This document shows positions 15,933 through 25,253 of a stretch of 64,000 bases of DNA, piece after piece. The notes under the pieces are model-generated. The model was not told the origin of the DNA. It worked only from the letters and a program-made list of their open reading frames with translations, and ran no database searches. This DNA is from Nitrincola iocasae (GTDB lineage: Bacteria > Pseudomonadota > Gammaproteobacteria > Pseudomonadales > Balneatricaceae), in NCBI RefSeq assembly GCF_008727795.1, contig NZ_CP044222.1:2480001-2544000 (forward strand), written 5' to 3'. The position numbers were made by a program, and so were the translations under genes. Each line of letters starts with the position of its first letter. Positions within the stretch are counted from its first letter, which is position 1.

Positions 15933-17426
15933 TCAATCGAACTTGATGCCCTGTGCCAGCGGAAGTTCACGTGAATAATTAACCGTATTGGTCTGACGGC
16001 GCATATAGCTTTTCCAGACATCCGAACCGGACTCACGACCACCCCCGGTCTCTTTTTCGCCACCGAAGGCTCCACCGATTTCGGCACCACTGGGGCCGAT
16101 ATTGACGTTAGCGATACCGCAGTCACTGCCCACATCCGATACGAAGGTTTCCGCTTCGCGCACATCCGTGGTGAAAATGCAGGACGACAGTCCCTGCGGC
16201 ACATCGTTATTCAAGGCAATCGCTTCATCCAGGGTGGAATAGCTGATCACATAGAGAATCGGCGCAAAGGTTTCCTGACGCACCAGATCCGTCTGGGCAT
16301 CCATCTCGACGATGGCCGGTGAGACATAATAGCCATCCGGATAGTGGTCTTCCAACTGTCGTTCGCCACCATAGACTTTAGCCCCGGCATCTCGGGCTTT
16401 TTGCAGAGCTGTTTGCATATTCTGATAGGCATCCGCATCGATCAACGGGCCGACCAACGCGCCTTCCAAAGGATGACCCACCACGATGCCGCTGTAGGAT
16501 TTTTTCAGCCGCGTCAGCAGCTCCTCGCGCAGTGAAGTGTGAACGATCAGACGACGCAAAGTCGTACAGCGCTGTCCAGCGGTTCCCACTGCCGAAAACA
16601 GTATTGCTCTGACGGCCATATCCAGGTCAGCACTAGGCGCCACAATCATAGCGTTGTTGCCCCCCAGTTCCAGAATACAACGACCGAAACGCGAAGCCAC
16701 CAACGGAGCCACTGCACGACCCATCCGCGTACTGCCGGTAGCACTGATCAGTGCGACACGTGGATCTTTGACCACGACCTCACCAGCTTCACGCTCACCA
16801 ATCACAACCTGGCTCAACCCGACCGGAGCGTCTTCACCGAAGTCCTGCATCGCCTGTTCCAGCAAGGCCTGACACGCCAGTGCGGTCAGAGGGGTTTTCT
16901 CTGAAGGCTTCCACACCAGACTGTTACCACATACCAGCGCCAGCGCCGCATTCCAGGCCCAGGGAGCCACCGGAAAGTTGAACGCCGTGATCAGGCCGAT
17001 CGTCCCCAGTGGATGCCAGGTTTCACGCATATGATGGCCAGGCCGCTCTGAGGCAATGGTCAACCCAAACAGCTGGCGTGACTGGCCCACGGCCAGATCG
17101 CAGATATCGATCATCTCCTGCACTTCCCCCAGGCCTTCCTGCAGAATTTTGCCGCATTCCCAGGAAACCAGTGCACCAAGATCATCTTTGTGACGACGCA
17201 AGGCATCACCAAACAGGCGCACCAGTTCACCACGACGGGGGCCCGGCACACAGCGCCACTGCTCGAAGGCCGACTGTGCCGCTGTAATTTTTGCGTCCAC
17301 CTCAGCCGGTGTATCGATTTTCACCTGGCCGATGACACGGCCATCTACCGGTGTCATCACGCTGAGATCGCCACCCTGCCAGCTGGCTTCACTGACACCC
17401 AAACGCTGCATAATTGCCTTAATCAT
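15933..17426 (-). CDS. amaB: L-aminoadipate-semialdehyde / piperideine-6-carboxylate dehydrogenase (ALDH7)
   Basis: NAD-dependent aldehyde dehydrogenase of the ALDH7 (antiquitin) family, 497 aa, converting 2-aminoadipate semialdehyde to 2-aminoadipate. Visible: catalytic Cys in GTAGQRCTT, catalytic Glu in LELGGNN, cofactor motif SATGSTRMG, and the family-typical N-site FNFPVAPWAWN. Further C-terminal ALDH7 features are IGPSGAEIGGAFGGEK and KSYMRRQTNTVNYS. The ATG at 17426 follows AGGAGT. It is the first gene of the operon with amaA. Confidence 0.9.
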   Translation of the reverse strand: MIKAIMQRLGVSEASWQGGDLSVMTPVDGRVIGQVKIDTPAEVDAKITAAQSAFEQWRCVPGPRRGELVRLFGDALRRHKDDLGALVSWECGKILQEGLGEVQEMIDICDLAVGQSRQLFGLTIASERPGHHMRETWHPLGTIGLITAFNFPVAPWAWNAALALVCGNSLVWKPSEKTPLTALACQALLEQAMQDFGEDAPVGLSQVVIGEREAGEVVVKDPRVALISATGSTRMGRAVAPLVASRFGRCILELGGNNAMIVAPSADLDMAVRAILFSAVGTAGQRCTTLRRLIVHTSLREELLTRLKKSYSGIVVGHPLEGALVGPLIDADAYQNMQTALQKARDAGAKVYGGERQLEDHYPDGYYVSPAIVEMDAQTDLVRQETFAPILYVISYSTLDEAIALNNDVPQGLSSCIFTTDVREAETFVSDVGSDCGIANVNIGPSGAEIGGAFGGEKETGGGRESGSDVWKSYMRRQTNTVNYSRELPLAQGIKFD

Positions 17427-17543
17427 GGTCACTCCTGTTAGTTCACGGAATTGATTTAACCCGAGTATGCTCAGGTGCCAGGGCTTTACACAAGCGACGT
17501 TTTTGACCAATATCATTCTTTTTTTTCATGCAAAGTAGCCAAG

Positions 17544-18479
17544 ATGATAAATAAACGCCACCTTCCATCACTTAGCGCCATGCAATGTTTCGAAGCCGCC
17601 GCACGGCATATGAGCTTCACCCGCGCCGCCGATGAGCTCAGCCTGACACAGAGTGCGGTGAGCAAACAGGTGTCGCAACTGGAAACGCTGCTGGCCCACC
17701 ATCTGTTCCGGCGCGTGCGCAAACGCCTGCAACTTACCCCCGAAGGTTCGGTGTATCTGACTGAGGTGAGAAAAATTCTGTCACAGGTGGAGATGTCGAC
17801 ACGCTATATGCGCTCTTATGGAGCAGACAGTGAAGTATTGAATGTTGCCACGCTGCCGACCTTCGGGTCGCGCTGGCTGATCCCCCGTCTGAAAGGCTTT
17901 CGCCTCAGTCACCCGGATATCTCCCTGAATATCACCAACCGCGCTGAGCCTTTTGACCTGGAAAAGGAGCGCATCGATATTGCGTTTTTCTTCGGCCATG
18001 GTGCCTGGCCGGGTGCTGAATGTGTGCACTTGCTGGATGAGGAAGTGGTGCCGGTCTGCTCACCTGACATACTGGCCGCGGAAGGCCTGCATAGTCCCAT
18101 GCAACTCACCCGCCTGGTGCTGATGCAGAATGCGCAGCGCCCGGAAGCCTGGCATGACTGGTTTGAAGCTCAGGGGTTCTATACCGAACAAAGCTATCAC
18201 GGCCCCCGCTTTGACAGCTTTTACATGTCCATCCGCGCCGCGCAAGCGGGTTGCGGCGTGGCACTGGTACCACGTTTTCTGGCCGCCGAAGAACTGCTGG
18301 AAGGCAAGCTGGTGATTCCCTGGCATTATGCCCTGAAAAGTCGCGACGCCTATTATATGGCCTACCCGGAACATAAGGCTGAGCTAAGTAAAATCAGCCG
18401 TTTTACTGACTGGATTGCCACCCGGCTGGAGCAGGATATGAAGTCCATACCGCCCTGTGTGAACGAAATTTTGGAATGA
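17544..18479 (+). CDS. LysR-family regulator of the pipecolate/aminoadipate locus (GcvA-like)
   Basis: 311-aa LysR-type regulator. The N-terminal winged HTH (LSAMQCFEAAARHMSFTRAA ... SQLETLLAHHLFRR) is followed by a periplasmic-binding-like effector domain. ATG 17544 is used because it gives the standard MxxxxLPSLSAMQ start. It lies divergent from amaB with 117 bp between and 80 bp upstream of hglS in the same direction, matching the P. putida gene order. Activation by pipecolate or aminoadipate is inferred. Confidence 0.88.
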   Translation: MINKRHLPSLSAMQCFEAAARHMSFTRAADELSLTQSAVSKQVSQLETLLAHHLFRRVRKRLQLTPEGSVYLTEVRKILSQVEMSTRYMRSYGADSEVLNVATLPTFGSRWLIPRLKGFRLSHPDISLNITNRAEPFDLEKERIDIAFFFGHGAWPGAECVHLLDEEVVPVCSPDILAAEGLHSPMQLTRLVLMQNAQRPEAWHDWFEAQGFYTEQSYHGPRFDSFYMSIRAAQAGCGVALVPRFLAAEELLEGKLVIPWHYALKSRDAYYMAYPEHKAELSKISRFTDWIATRLEQDMKSIPPCVNEILE

Positions 18480-18559
18480 CCTCAGAGAAAAGTTTCACTT
18501 GAAGCAAGCCGGATTTATCTGTTCTGATAACAACAAATGACTCAACCAGGAGTTTTCCA

Positions 18560-19921
18560 GTGGATACAACCTACCTGACACCAGACCAATTACGTACCCT
18601 GTTTTCATCTGCCATGTCAGACATGTACCGCAATGAAGTACCCCAGTATCAAACCCTGCTGGATCTGGTTGATGAGGTCAATCAAGGGGTACTGGCCGAT
18701 AACCCGGCACTGAAACAGGCGCTGGAGCAGCGTGGTGAACTGGAACGTCTGAGCCTGGAACGTCATGGCGCCATCCGCGTCGGTCGGGCTGACGAACTCG
18801 CCATGCTACGCCGCCTGTTTGCTGTGATGGGTATGTACCCGGTCGGCTATTATGATCTTTCCAGCGCGGGCGTACCGGTCCACTCCACTGCCTTTCGCCC
18901 GGTCGATGAGGACGCACTGCAGAAAAATCCGTTCCGCATCTTCACTTCCCTGCTGCGCCTGGAGCTGATCCAGGACCCAGCCTTGCGTGAACAGGCCAGC
19001 CACATACTGCAACAACGTGATATTTTCACCCCGGCGCTAAAACAACTGATTGAACTGGCCGAGCAACAGGGAGGACTCAACGCCGATCAAGGTCAGGCCC
19101 TGGTAACTGAAGCGCTGGAAACCTTCCGTTGGCATGACAGCGCCACTGTTGATGCCGCCACCTATCAGGCACTGCTGCAACAGCACCGCCTGATTGCGGA
19201 TGTGGTGTGCTTTCGTGGACCGCACATCAATCATCTCACCCCGCGCACCCTGGATATAGATGCTGTACAGCAGCGTATGCCCGAGTACGACATTACTCCC
19301 AAAGCGGTGATCGAAGGGCCGCCGCATCAACGCTGCCCGGTATTATTGCGCCAGACCAGTTTTAAAGCCCTGCAGGAGCCTGTGCGCTTTACTGACGGCA
19401 CGACTGGGCAACACACGGCACGCTTTGGTGAAATAGAACAACGCGGTATGGCGCTGACCCTCAGGGGGCGTGCCCTTTATGATCAGTTACTGAATAATGC
19501 ACTCACACAAACGGCAGGAATGGATCAGGATAATGCCAGCTACCAGCAGCAGTTAGAACAGGCCTTTGAGCCCTTCCCGGATCAGGAAGACAGCCTGCGC
19601 ACACAAAAACTCGCTTATTTTCGCTACCGCCTGTCTGATAAAGGTCGTGAAGCCGCTCCCCTGAGCAGCCTGCCGATTCTGGAGCAGTTAATCGATGATG
19701 GGCTGGTGCTGGCTGAACCTATCATTTATGAAGATTTTTTACCTGTCAGCGCCGCCGGTATCTTCCAGTCCAACCTGGGTGACGAGGATAAAGCACTTCA
19801 GGCGGGACAGGCCAATCAGGAGGCCTTTGAAGACGCTCTGGGCGCTGCTGTACTCGATCCATTTCAGCGCTATTCCGATCTGGAACAGGAATCACTATGC
19901 CGCACATTAAAACAACTCTAG
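18560..19921 (+). CDS. hglS: 2-oxoadipate dioxygenase/decarboxylase (DUF1338, HglS)
   Basis: Fe(II)-dependent enzyme that turns 2-oxoadipate into D-2-hydroxyglutarate with loss of CO2, linking lysine breakdown to 2-oxoglutarate. The 453-aa product has the HglS metal triad in the expected spacing: H69 (SLERHGAIR), H225 (HINHLTPRTLDID) and E293 (RFGEIEQRG). R73 is a candidate substrate-binding residue. These correspond by position to the P. putida enzyme as I remember it. GTG start with CAGGAG upstream. It sits directly after the LysR gene of the ama locus, supporting the assignment. Confidence 0.88.
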   Translation: MDTTYLTPDQLRTLFSSAMSDMYRNEVPQYQTLLDLVDEVNQGVLADNPALKQALEQRGELERLSLERHGAIRVGRADELAMLRRLFAVMGMYPVGYYDLSSAGVPVHSTAFRPVDEDALQKNPFRIFTSLLRLELIQDPALREQASHILQQRDIFTPALKQLIELAEQQGGLNADQGQALVTEALETFRWHDSATVDAATYQALLQQHRLIADVVCFRGPHINHLTPRTLDIDAVQQRMPEYDITPKAVIEGPPHQRCPVLLRQTSFKALQEPVRFTDGTTGQHTARFGEIEQRGMALTLRGRALYDQLLNNALTQTAGMDQDNASYQQQLEQAFEPFPDQEDSLRTQKLAYFRYRLSDKGREAAPLSSLPILEQLIDDGLVLAEPIIYEDFLPVSAAGIFQSNLGDEDKALQAGQANQEAFEDALGAAVLDPFQRYSDLEQESLCRTLKQL

Positions 19922-19992
19922 CGACTCACTTCGCCTAAAGGACACAAGTATTGTAAACTGAAATCCTCCTTGGCCTTCAGTGGATGGTATAG

Positions 19993-20949
19993 ATGTCAGC
20001 GTTCAAACCCGATCAGATTCAAATAGGTATCAGCGCCTGCCTGCTGGGCGAACAGGTACGCTTTGATGGCGGGCATAAGCAATCACGCTATTGTATGGAT
20101 GAACTGTCACGGGTTTTTCACTATGTACCCGTCTGCCCGGAAATGGCGATTGGCATGGGCACACCACGGAAAACCATTCGCCTGGTGAATCATGAAGGTG
20201 AAGTCCGCGTTAAAGCCAGTGATGACAGCTTTGATGTTACTGAACAACTCAATGACTACGCCACTGAAAAAACCACTGAACTGAACTTCCTTAGTGGCTA
20301 TATCGTCTGCGCTAAATCCCCGACCTGTGGTATGGAGCGGGTCAGGCTCTATGACAGCAAAAGCGGTTATAGCGAAAAGGCCGGTGTCGGTGTCTTCGCC
20401 CGCAGGTTGATGGACACCTATCCGTTATTGCCGGTAGAGGAAGATGGTCGCCTGCATGATCTGGTGCTGCGCGAGAATTTTATCACCCGGGTGTTTGCCT
20501 ATCATGATTGGCATAAGCTTTTAGCCGAAGGGCTCAGCCGCAAAGCCATTGTCGCCTTTCATACCCGTTACAAGTATCTGCTGATGGCCCACCATCAGGA
20601 ACAGTATCGTCAGCTAGGCCGTCTGGTTGCCAACTTCACCGATGATCTGGATAAAGATGCACAGAATTACTTTACCCTGTTTATGCAGACACTGATGCAC
20701 CATGCCAATCGCCGCAGCCATACCAATGTGCTGCAGCATATTCAGGGGTTTTTCTCCGACCGGCTGACTGCCAGGCAGAAACAGGAATTGAAGGGCAGCA
20801 TCGACAAGTACCGCGAAGGTCTGTTGCCCTTGCTGGTACCTGTGACACTGATTCGACACTATCTGAATGAGTTTGAAGAGCCCTTCGTCGATCAGCAGGT
20901 TTACCTTAACCCGCATCCCGAAGAGCTCAAACTGCGTTACGGTTATTGA
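19993..20949 (+). CDS. TudS-DUF1722 fusion protein, RudS-like tRNA 4-thiouridine desulfidase (YbgA family)
   Basis: 318 aa. The N-terminal DUF523/TudS domain (about 1-150) carries three candidate [4Fe-4S] cysteines: C16 in ISACLLG, C48 in VCPEMAIG and C112 in SPTCGMERV. The C-terminal DUF1722 domain has HTRYKYLLMAHH and the conserved NRRSHTNVLQHIQGFF region. Proteins with this fusion have been described as RudS, removing sulfur from 4-thiouridine in tRNA, with DUF1722 helping tRNA binding. Its 3' end overlaps by 7 bp the 3' end of thiI, which installs that same modification. Function is inferred from family plus neighbour. Confidence 0.8.
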   Translation: MSAFKPDQIQIGISACLLGEQVRFDGGHKQSRYCMDELSRVFHYVPVCPEMAIGMGTPRKTIRLVNHEGEVRVKASDDSFDVTEQLNDYATEKTTELNFLSGYIVCAKSPTCGMERVRLYDSKSGYSEKAGVGVFARRLMDTYPLLPVEEDGRLHDLVLRENFITRVFAYHDWHKLLAEGLSRKAIVAFHTRYKYLLMAHHQEQYRQLGRLVANFTDDLDKDAQNYFTLFMQTLMHHANRRSHTNVLQHIQGFFSDRLTARQKQELKGSIDKYREGLLPLLVPVTLIRHYLNEFEEPFVDQQVYLNPHPEELKLRYGY

Positions 20950-22421
20950 GCCAGTTCAGCCGGGTAAACACGCACATTATCAAACCCGGCATCGCGCAGG
21001 TTCTGCGCCTGCAACTGACTCATGACCCCTTTGTCGCAATAAAGCCAGTATTCGCGGCTCTGATCCAGTGCAGCAAAACCACTGTGCAATCGGTAAAAAG
21101 GCATAGGCACCACATCTACCTGAGATAGACGCAAGGGCGCATTATCCACCTCGTCAGGGGCGCGTACATCCAGCACCACCACCTGCTCATTGAACGATGC
21201 CGAGGCTGGCAGCAGATCCGCTGCGACTGCTCTGGCAGCCAGATCAGCTGGTATTTCAGTAATTGGTTGGTAGCTGGCCATCGCCAGCGCATCCGCCATC
21301 ACCGCCTGGCTTAACCTGGCCTCAGCCGCTTCAACCTCATGCAGCTTGGCTCGCGTGGTCGGACGCTTGCTGATCACCGCACAGTATTCAGGAATGGCTT
21401 CGGCATATACCGCCGCACCGATCATCTTCGCCTGATCAACTATCGCCTGTTTATTGGTGGTAATCAGTGGCCGTAGAATCAGACGCTCCGTTGCCCGATC
21501 AATGACCTGCAGATTGGTCAGCGTCTGGCTGGAGACCTGAGAGATCGCCTCACCCGTGATCAGCGCCGTGGTTTTCAACCGCGAGGCGACCCGGTCAGCA
21601 CAACGAATCATGCAGCGCTTCAACACCACGCCCATCAATGGGTTATCCACCTGAGTCAGAATATCCTCAACCACATCTTCAAAGGGTACAGTAACAAACT
21701 TGACCCGATGCGAGCGTCCGTAACGCTGCCAGAGGTAGTAAGCTACCTGCTTAACCCCCTCTTCATGTGCCGGACCACCGAGACGGAAAAAGATAAAATG
21801 GGTATAGATTCCACGCTGCAGCATCTGCCAGGTGGCCACACAGGAGTCATAACCACCGGAAATCAGCGTGGCAACATTTTCCTGGGTACCCAGCGGATAA
21901 CCACCCATGCCCTCACGGCGACGATTGATAATAAACAGGCGCTGATGATGCACCTGCAGTACCACCAGTTGATCCGGATCTTTCAGGCGCACACCGGCGT
22001 TATCTGTATGCTGAAAGAGGTAGCCACCGACATAGCGTTCCAGATCGATAGAACGGAAATCATGCACGCCCGCGCGCTGCACCCGCACCGCAAAGGTCTT
22101 GCCACGCAGTGAATCGCCCACCGCTTCGAGGGTCAGCTCACAGATACGATCAAAGTCCGGCAGATCGTATTCCTGTGCCTCCATGAAATGATGTATGCCG
22201 GGGATGCAAGTCAGCGCATCGCTGATCTGTGTCGTAATCACTTCCGGCGCATCGTCACCGACTTCGACTTCCAGCAGATCCCAGCAGCCACCGACCCGCG
22301 CAGGCTCCCAGATCTCTTTGACAATCTGGCGAATATTTTTCTTCAGCTGCTTGATCTGCTGCTGACGAACCGCACGGCTTTTAACCGTGATTTCCGGGAA
22401 AAATCGAATAATATATTTCAT
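20943..22421 (-). CDS. thiI: tRNA uracil 4-sulfurtransferase ThiI
   Basis: Makes 4-thiouridine at tRNA position 8 and supplies sulfur for thiamine thiazole. The 492-aa product has the full long form: NFLD-like N-terminus, THUMP domain (about 60-165), PP-loop ATPase motif SGGYDS (188-193), and a C-terminal rhodanese domain (about 405-492). Both sulfur-relay cysteines are present: C347 (PEYCAVI) and C462 (LYCDKG). It is convergent with the RudS-like gene and followed upstream on the same strand by phnA, 26 bp away. Confidence 0.95.
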   Translation of the reverse strand: MKYIIRFFPEITVKSRAVRQQQIKQLKKNIRQIVKEIWEPARVGGCWDLLEVEVGDDAPEVITTQISDALTCIPGIHHFMEAQEYDLPDFDRICELTLEAVGDSLRGKTFAVRVQRAGVHDFRSIDLERYVGGYLFQHTDNAGVRLKDPDQLVVLQVHHQRLFIINRRREGMGGYPLGTQENVATLISGGYDSCVATWQMLQRGIYTHFIFFRLGGPAHEEGVKQVAYYLWQRYGRSHRVKFVTVPFEDVVEDILTQVDNPLMGVVLKRCMIRCADRVASRLKTTALITGEAISQVSSQTLTNLQVIDRATERLILRPLITTNKQAIVDQAKMIGAAVYAEAIPEYCAVISKRPTTRAKLHEVEAAEARLSQAVMADALAMASYQPITEIPADLAARAVAADLLPASASFNEQVVVLDVRAPDEVDNAPLRLSQVDVVPMPFYRLHSGFAALDQSREYWLYCDKGVMSQLQAQNLRDAGFDNVRVYPAELAQ

Positions 22422-22447
22422 GGCTATCTGGGAAATCAGGGTTCCGG

Positions 22448-22789
22448 TCAGGCTTTCTTGACGAATTCAGACTTGAGTTTCATCGGGCCAATGCCATCGA
22501 TCTTGCAATCGATATCATGATCTCCCCCGACTAAACGGATATTTTTAACCCGTGTCCCCACCTTCACCACCAGTGAAGAACCCTTGACCTTGAGGTCCTT
22601 GATTACAGTGACGGTATCGCCATCTTGCAGCGGATTGCCATTGGCATCGCGGATAGATAGGCCTTCATCGTCAGCATCAGCCGCCGCATCTTTTGACCAC
22701 TCATGGGCACATTCAGGACAGACATACATCAACCCATCTTCATAGGTATAAGTTGACTCGCAGGCTGGGCAATTAGGCAGATCACTCAT
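22448..22789 (-). CDS. PhnA/YjdM zinc-ribbon domain protein
   Basis: 113-aa soluble protein with an N-terminal zinc ribbon (CPAC ... CPEC, residues 7-27) and the conserved PhnA domain (RDANGNPLQDGDTVTVIKDL, VKVGTRVKNIRLVGGDHDIDC). Despite the name, the E. coli YjdM homologue is not clearly a phosphonate enzyme and its function is unsettled. It sits upstream of thiI on the same strand, possibly co-transcribed. Confidence 0.9.
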   Translation of the reverse strand: MSDLPNCPACESTYTYEDGLMYVCPECAHEWSKDAAADADDEGLSIRDANGNPLQDGDTVTVIKDLKVKGSSLVVKVGTRVKNIRLVGGDHDIDCKIDGIGPMKLKSEFVKKA

Positions 22790-22960
22790 GGCAGTACCTT
22801 ATCTTTAAGCAGGGAAATATTAACCTTGCTTAGCGACAAGGCCTTGAAGGCTGCGCATCATGCCAGAAAACGCACAATTTTTCTATGGCTGAGATGATGA
22901 ACATGCCTTCAATGTTGATTAATGTCTTCGGCTATAACCACCCGATAGGGTCGCATAGCC

Positions 22961-24298
22961 CTAGCGCATCTGAAACAACTCCTGGTGAAACTGACCGGCA
23001 GGATAGCCCTCAGCGACCAAATCCTGACGTAACTGTTTACCGAAAGCGACCGGACCACAGAACCAGAAACTGGCCTGCTGCCATTGCGGTACACTTGAGC
23101 GGATTTTTTCTGCATCCAGCCGACCATCTCTTGGGCTGATCAACAAATGCAGTCGTATACCGGCGGCGGCCACATCGGAGGTCAGCTTATCCAGAGCGGC
23201 CTGATCCATATCGGCGGTGGCATGGAACAGGTCGATAGGTTTTTCACCCGGTTCCGCCGAGAGCTGTTTCATTCGGGCAATAAACGGGGTGATGCCTATA
23301 CCGCCACTAACCCACACCTGCCGTGGTCGATTATCGCGAAAATCAAAGCAACCATAAGGGCCTTCAACCTGGATGGTTTTGCCCTCCTGCAACTCCTCTG
23401 GTAAGCGGCTGGTATAGTCACCGAGGGCCTTGGTGATAAAGACAATACGCCGATCATTCGAGTTCCAGGACGACGCGATGGTGAACGGATGGGCACCTTC
23501 CTTAGAGTCGGAAGTAACGAAGGCAAACTGACCAGCGGTGTGCCCTGGCCAGAGGTTATCCATAACCAGGGTAGTTTCCAGAACCTTCAGGCTGGGATAG
23601 TGAGTCAGCGACTCAACCCTGCCACTAGTCCGACGCACTGAGCCGATGCGACCAGCAATAGAATAACAGGCCGAGATACATCCTCCGACCAGCAGCAATC
23701 CCATAAGCCATCCTACAGGTTGTGTCCAATAATCGAATTTCATCAGCACCACTGTGTGGAAAACCATCAACAGGTACAACGGCGCAATAAGCTTGTGGGT
23801 TTTGGCAAATAATCGGTATGGAAAGCGTTTAACCAATGCCAGAACGATCAACACCACTATGGCATAGAAAGCCCACTCACCCACACTTTCTGCCAGCCCC
23901 CTCTGACTGCGCAGAGCGGCTTCCAAGGCACCCAGAGTCTCCTGCATACCTCCAGATCCTCGCGCTGGTCTATCCAACCAACCCCAACCAACCATCCACT
24001 TGGTACCCTTGGCCCACCACCAGTGTAGAGCCGCCATAACCAAAGCCGTTATACCCAGCCATTTGTGCAAACGGTACATTTTATCCAGTCCTCGCAAGTG
24101 GGGCTCCAGCCATTTAGGACGCAGAGCCAGGATCATGGCAAGGCTCATCACCGCCATGGCAATCACACCGCTATACTGGACAAACCCGGCGCGGAAAGAG
24201 AAATAGGACAGTGGTTCAGGCCACAAAGTATCAGCCATCAGCCAGGCCAGAGTAAGAACCGCCAGAAAGGCGACGAACAAGGTTTTAATGTGTTTCAT
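22961..24298 (-). CDS. Ferric-reductase-like transmembrane flavocytochrome
   Basis: 445-aa inner-membrane oxidoreductase. The N-terminal half has about six membrane segments with paired heme-ligand histidines (LHKWLG ... ALHWWW; AKTHKLIA ... VFHTV). The C-terminal half is a ferredoxin-reductase domain with FAD motif HPFTIASS, NAD motif GGIGITPF and FCGP. Electrons would pass from NAD(P)H through FAD to heme and an acceptor across the membrane. The acceptor (iron, oxygen or copper) is unknown. Start ATG 24298 with weak GGATGG upstream is preferred to ATG 24310, which has no ribosome site. Confidence 0.85.
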   Translation of the reverse strand: MKHIKTLFVAFLAVLTLAWLMADTLWPEPLSYFSFRAGFVQYSGVIAMAVMSLAMILALRPKWLEPHLRGLDKMYRLHKWLGITALVMAALHWWWAKGTKWMVGWGWLDRPARGSGGMQETLGALEAALRSQRGLAESVGEWAFYAIVVLIVLALVKRFPYRLFAKTHKLIAPLYLLMVFHTVVLMKFDYWTQPVGWLMGLLLVGGCISACYSIAGRIGSVRRTSGRVESLTHYPSLKVLETTLVMDNLWPGHTAGQFAFVTSDSKEGAHPFTIASSWNSNDRRIVFITKALGDYTSRLPEELQEGKTIQVEGPYGCFDFRDNRPRQVWVSGGIGITPFIARMKQLSAEPGEKPIDLFHATADMDQAALDKLTSDVAAAGIRLHLLISPRDGRLDAEKIRSSVPQWQQASFWFCGPVAFGKQLRQDLVAEGYPAGQFHQELFQMR

Positions 24299-24488
24299 CA
24301 GAGATTCCATCCAGAAACAGGTATAGTGAAAATCAACACCTTTGGGTGTTTAGACGCTTTCAGATGGCTTAAGTATGCGCTTGGAAACTGCAAAGCAGGG
24401 TTGCGCAAAGGTAAAGTTGCGTAAAGGCACACGATAATAGTGGTTTATGAAAATGGTGTTGCAAGATTGGATCTAGGCAACGATGGTC

Positions 24489-24917
24489 TTAAAAGAAAAG
24501 CCCCGGATCTATGTGAAAACGCTGAGACAGTGCGGCAATATGTTTTTTGCTCAGGCTGCGTTCACCAGACAGTACTCGGGATACCATGGACTTCGAACCG
24601 ATCTCAGGGAGGTCCGCGGTGCCGAGCTGGTGTTGTGCCATGAGCAAGCGCAGCATGGCCAGGTCGGCAGGTTTTTCCAAAGCGTGTTGCTCAAAGGTGG
24701 CCAGCTCTTCATCACTGTTTTCATAGTTTTCGATGGCGTGGCTGAGCAGCTCGATGATGACATTGAGCGGGTCGCTGAGGGAGTCATCAGCTTCCTCCAA
24801 CAGGTTTTCAATCAACGCCAGAGCCTCCTCATAGTGTGCATCATCCTTAATGGAGGCATAAGGAGCCGCTGCTTCGGCGAAGCTGTAACAGGCCTCTTTA
24901 AACGCTACAGCAGTCAT
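24489..24917 (-). CDS. higA: HigA-type antitoxin / HTH regulator
   Basis: 142-aa antitoxin-like DNA-binding protein. The C-terminal HTH reads DLPEIGSKSMVSRVLSGERSLSKKHIAALS, closely following E. coli HigA; the acidic N-terminal half matches the HigB-binding region. GGAGAA precedes the ATG. In the family the toxin gene lies immediately upstream in the same operon. Here only the end of that toxin gene remains, so HigA appears orphaned. Confidence 0.88.
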   Translation of the reverse strand: MTAVAFKEACYSFAEAAAPYASIKDDAHYEEALALIENLLEEADDSLSDPLNVIIELLSHAIENYENSDEELATFEQHALEKPADLAMLRLLMAQHQLGTADLPEIGSKSMVSRVLSGERSLSKKHIAALSQRFHIDPGLFF

Positions 24918-25012
24918 AAAAGTTCTCCTTTGGCATATCGTTTACAAATTTTATCGTACTCTGCATGGGTAACTATATGTTTCACATATATGCGGTTATT
25001 AACGTCAACATA
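24914..25012 (-). pseudogene. 3' remnant of a higB toxin gene
   Basis: The minus strand upstream of higA keeps 32 codons ending at a TGA that overlaps the higA ATG, the usual higBA coupling. The sequence (YVKHIVTHAEYDKICKRYA) matches the conserved end of HigB toxins. Reading further upstream meets a TAG at once, and no continuation was found in the other frames up to 25080. The N-terminal two thirds, including the RNase core, are missing. Confidence 0.75.
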
Positions 25013-25090
25013 CTACTTCAAGATAAATAATTGAGCCAACTACTTCGAACACAGCCAGGTGCTATGCCGAAGCTTCACCCGATTATATCT

Positions 25091-25130
25091 AACCGTCGCG
25101 TCGGCAGTGCCGCATGGCCGTACGGATTAG
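25091..25130. repeat. Decayed copy of the 3' end of the carbonic-anhydrase-like gene
   Basis: About 35 of 41 positions match 27472-27512, the last codons of the gene at 27459-28517, with one single-base gap and an exact 13-bp run (TGGCCGTACGGAT). Same orientation. The two copies bracket the ynbA-plsC-ynbB module. Confidence 0.6.
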
Positions 25131-25253
25131 AAATAGTGATGATATTTTCAATATTCGTTGTTTACTAAAAGCCAAGAATTGACTGGCTTTTTCTATTCAA
25201 CCCGAGCTGAAGCGTGGTAGGATTTATGCAAGGATTTTGAACAAGGATGCAGC

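Noticed and set aside
24483..25034. 183-codon plus-strand frame
   Set aside because: It is antisense to higA and the higB remnant, both of which have recognisable protein sequence.
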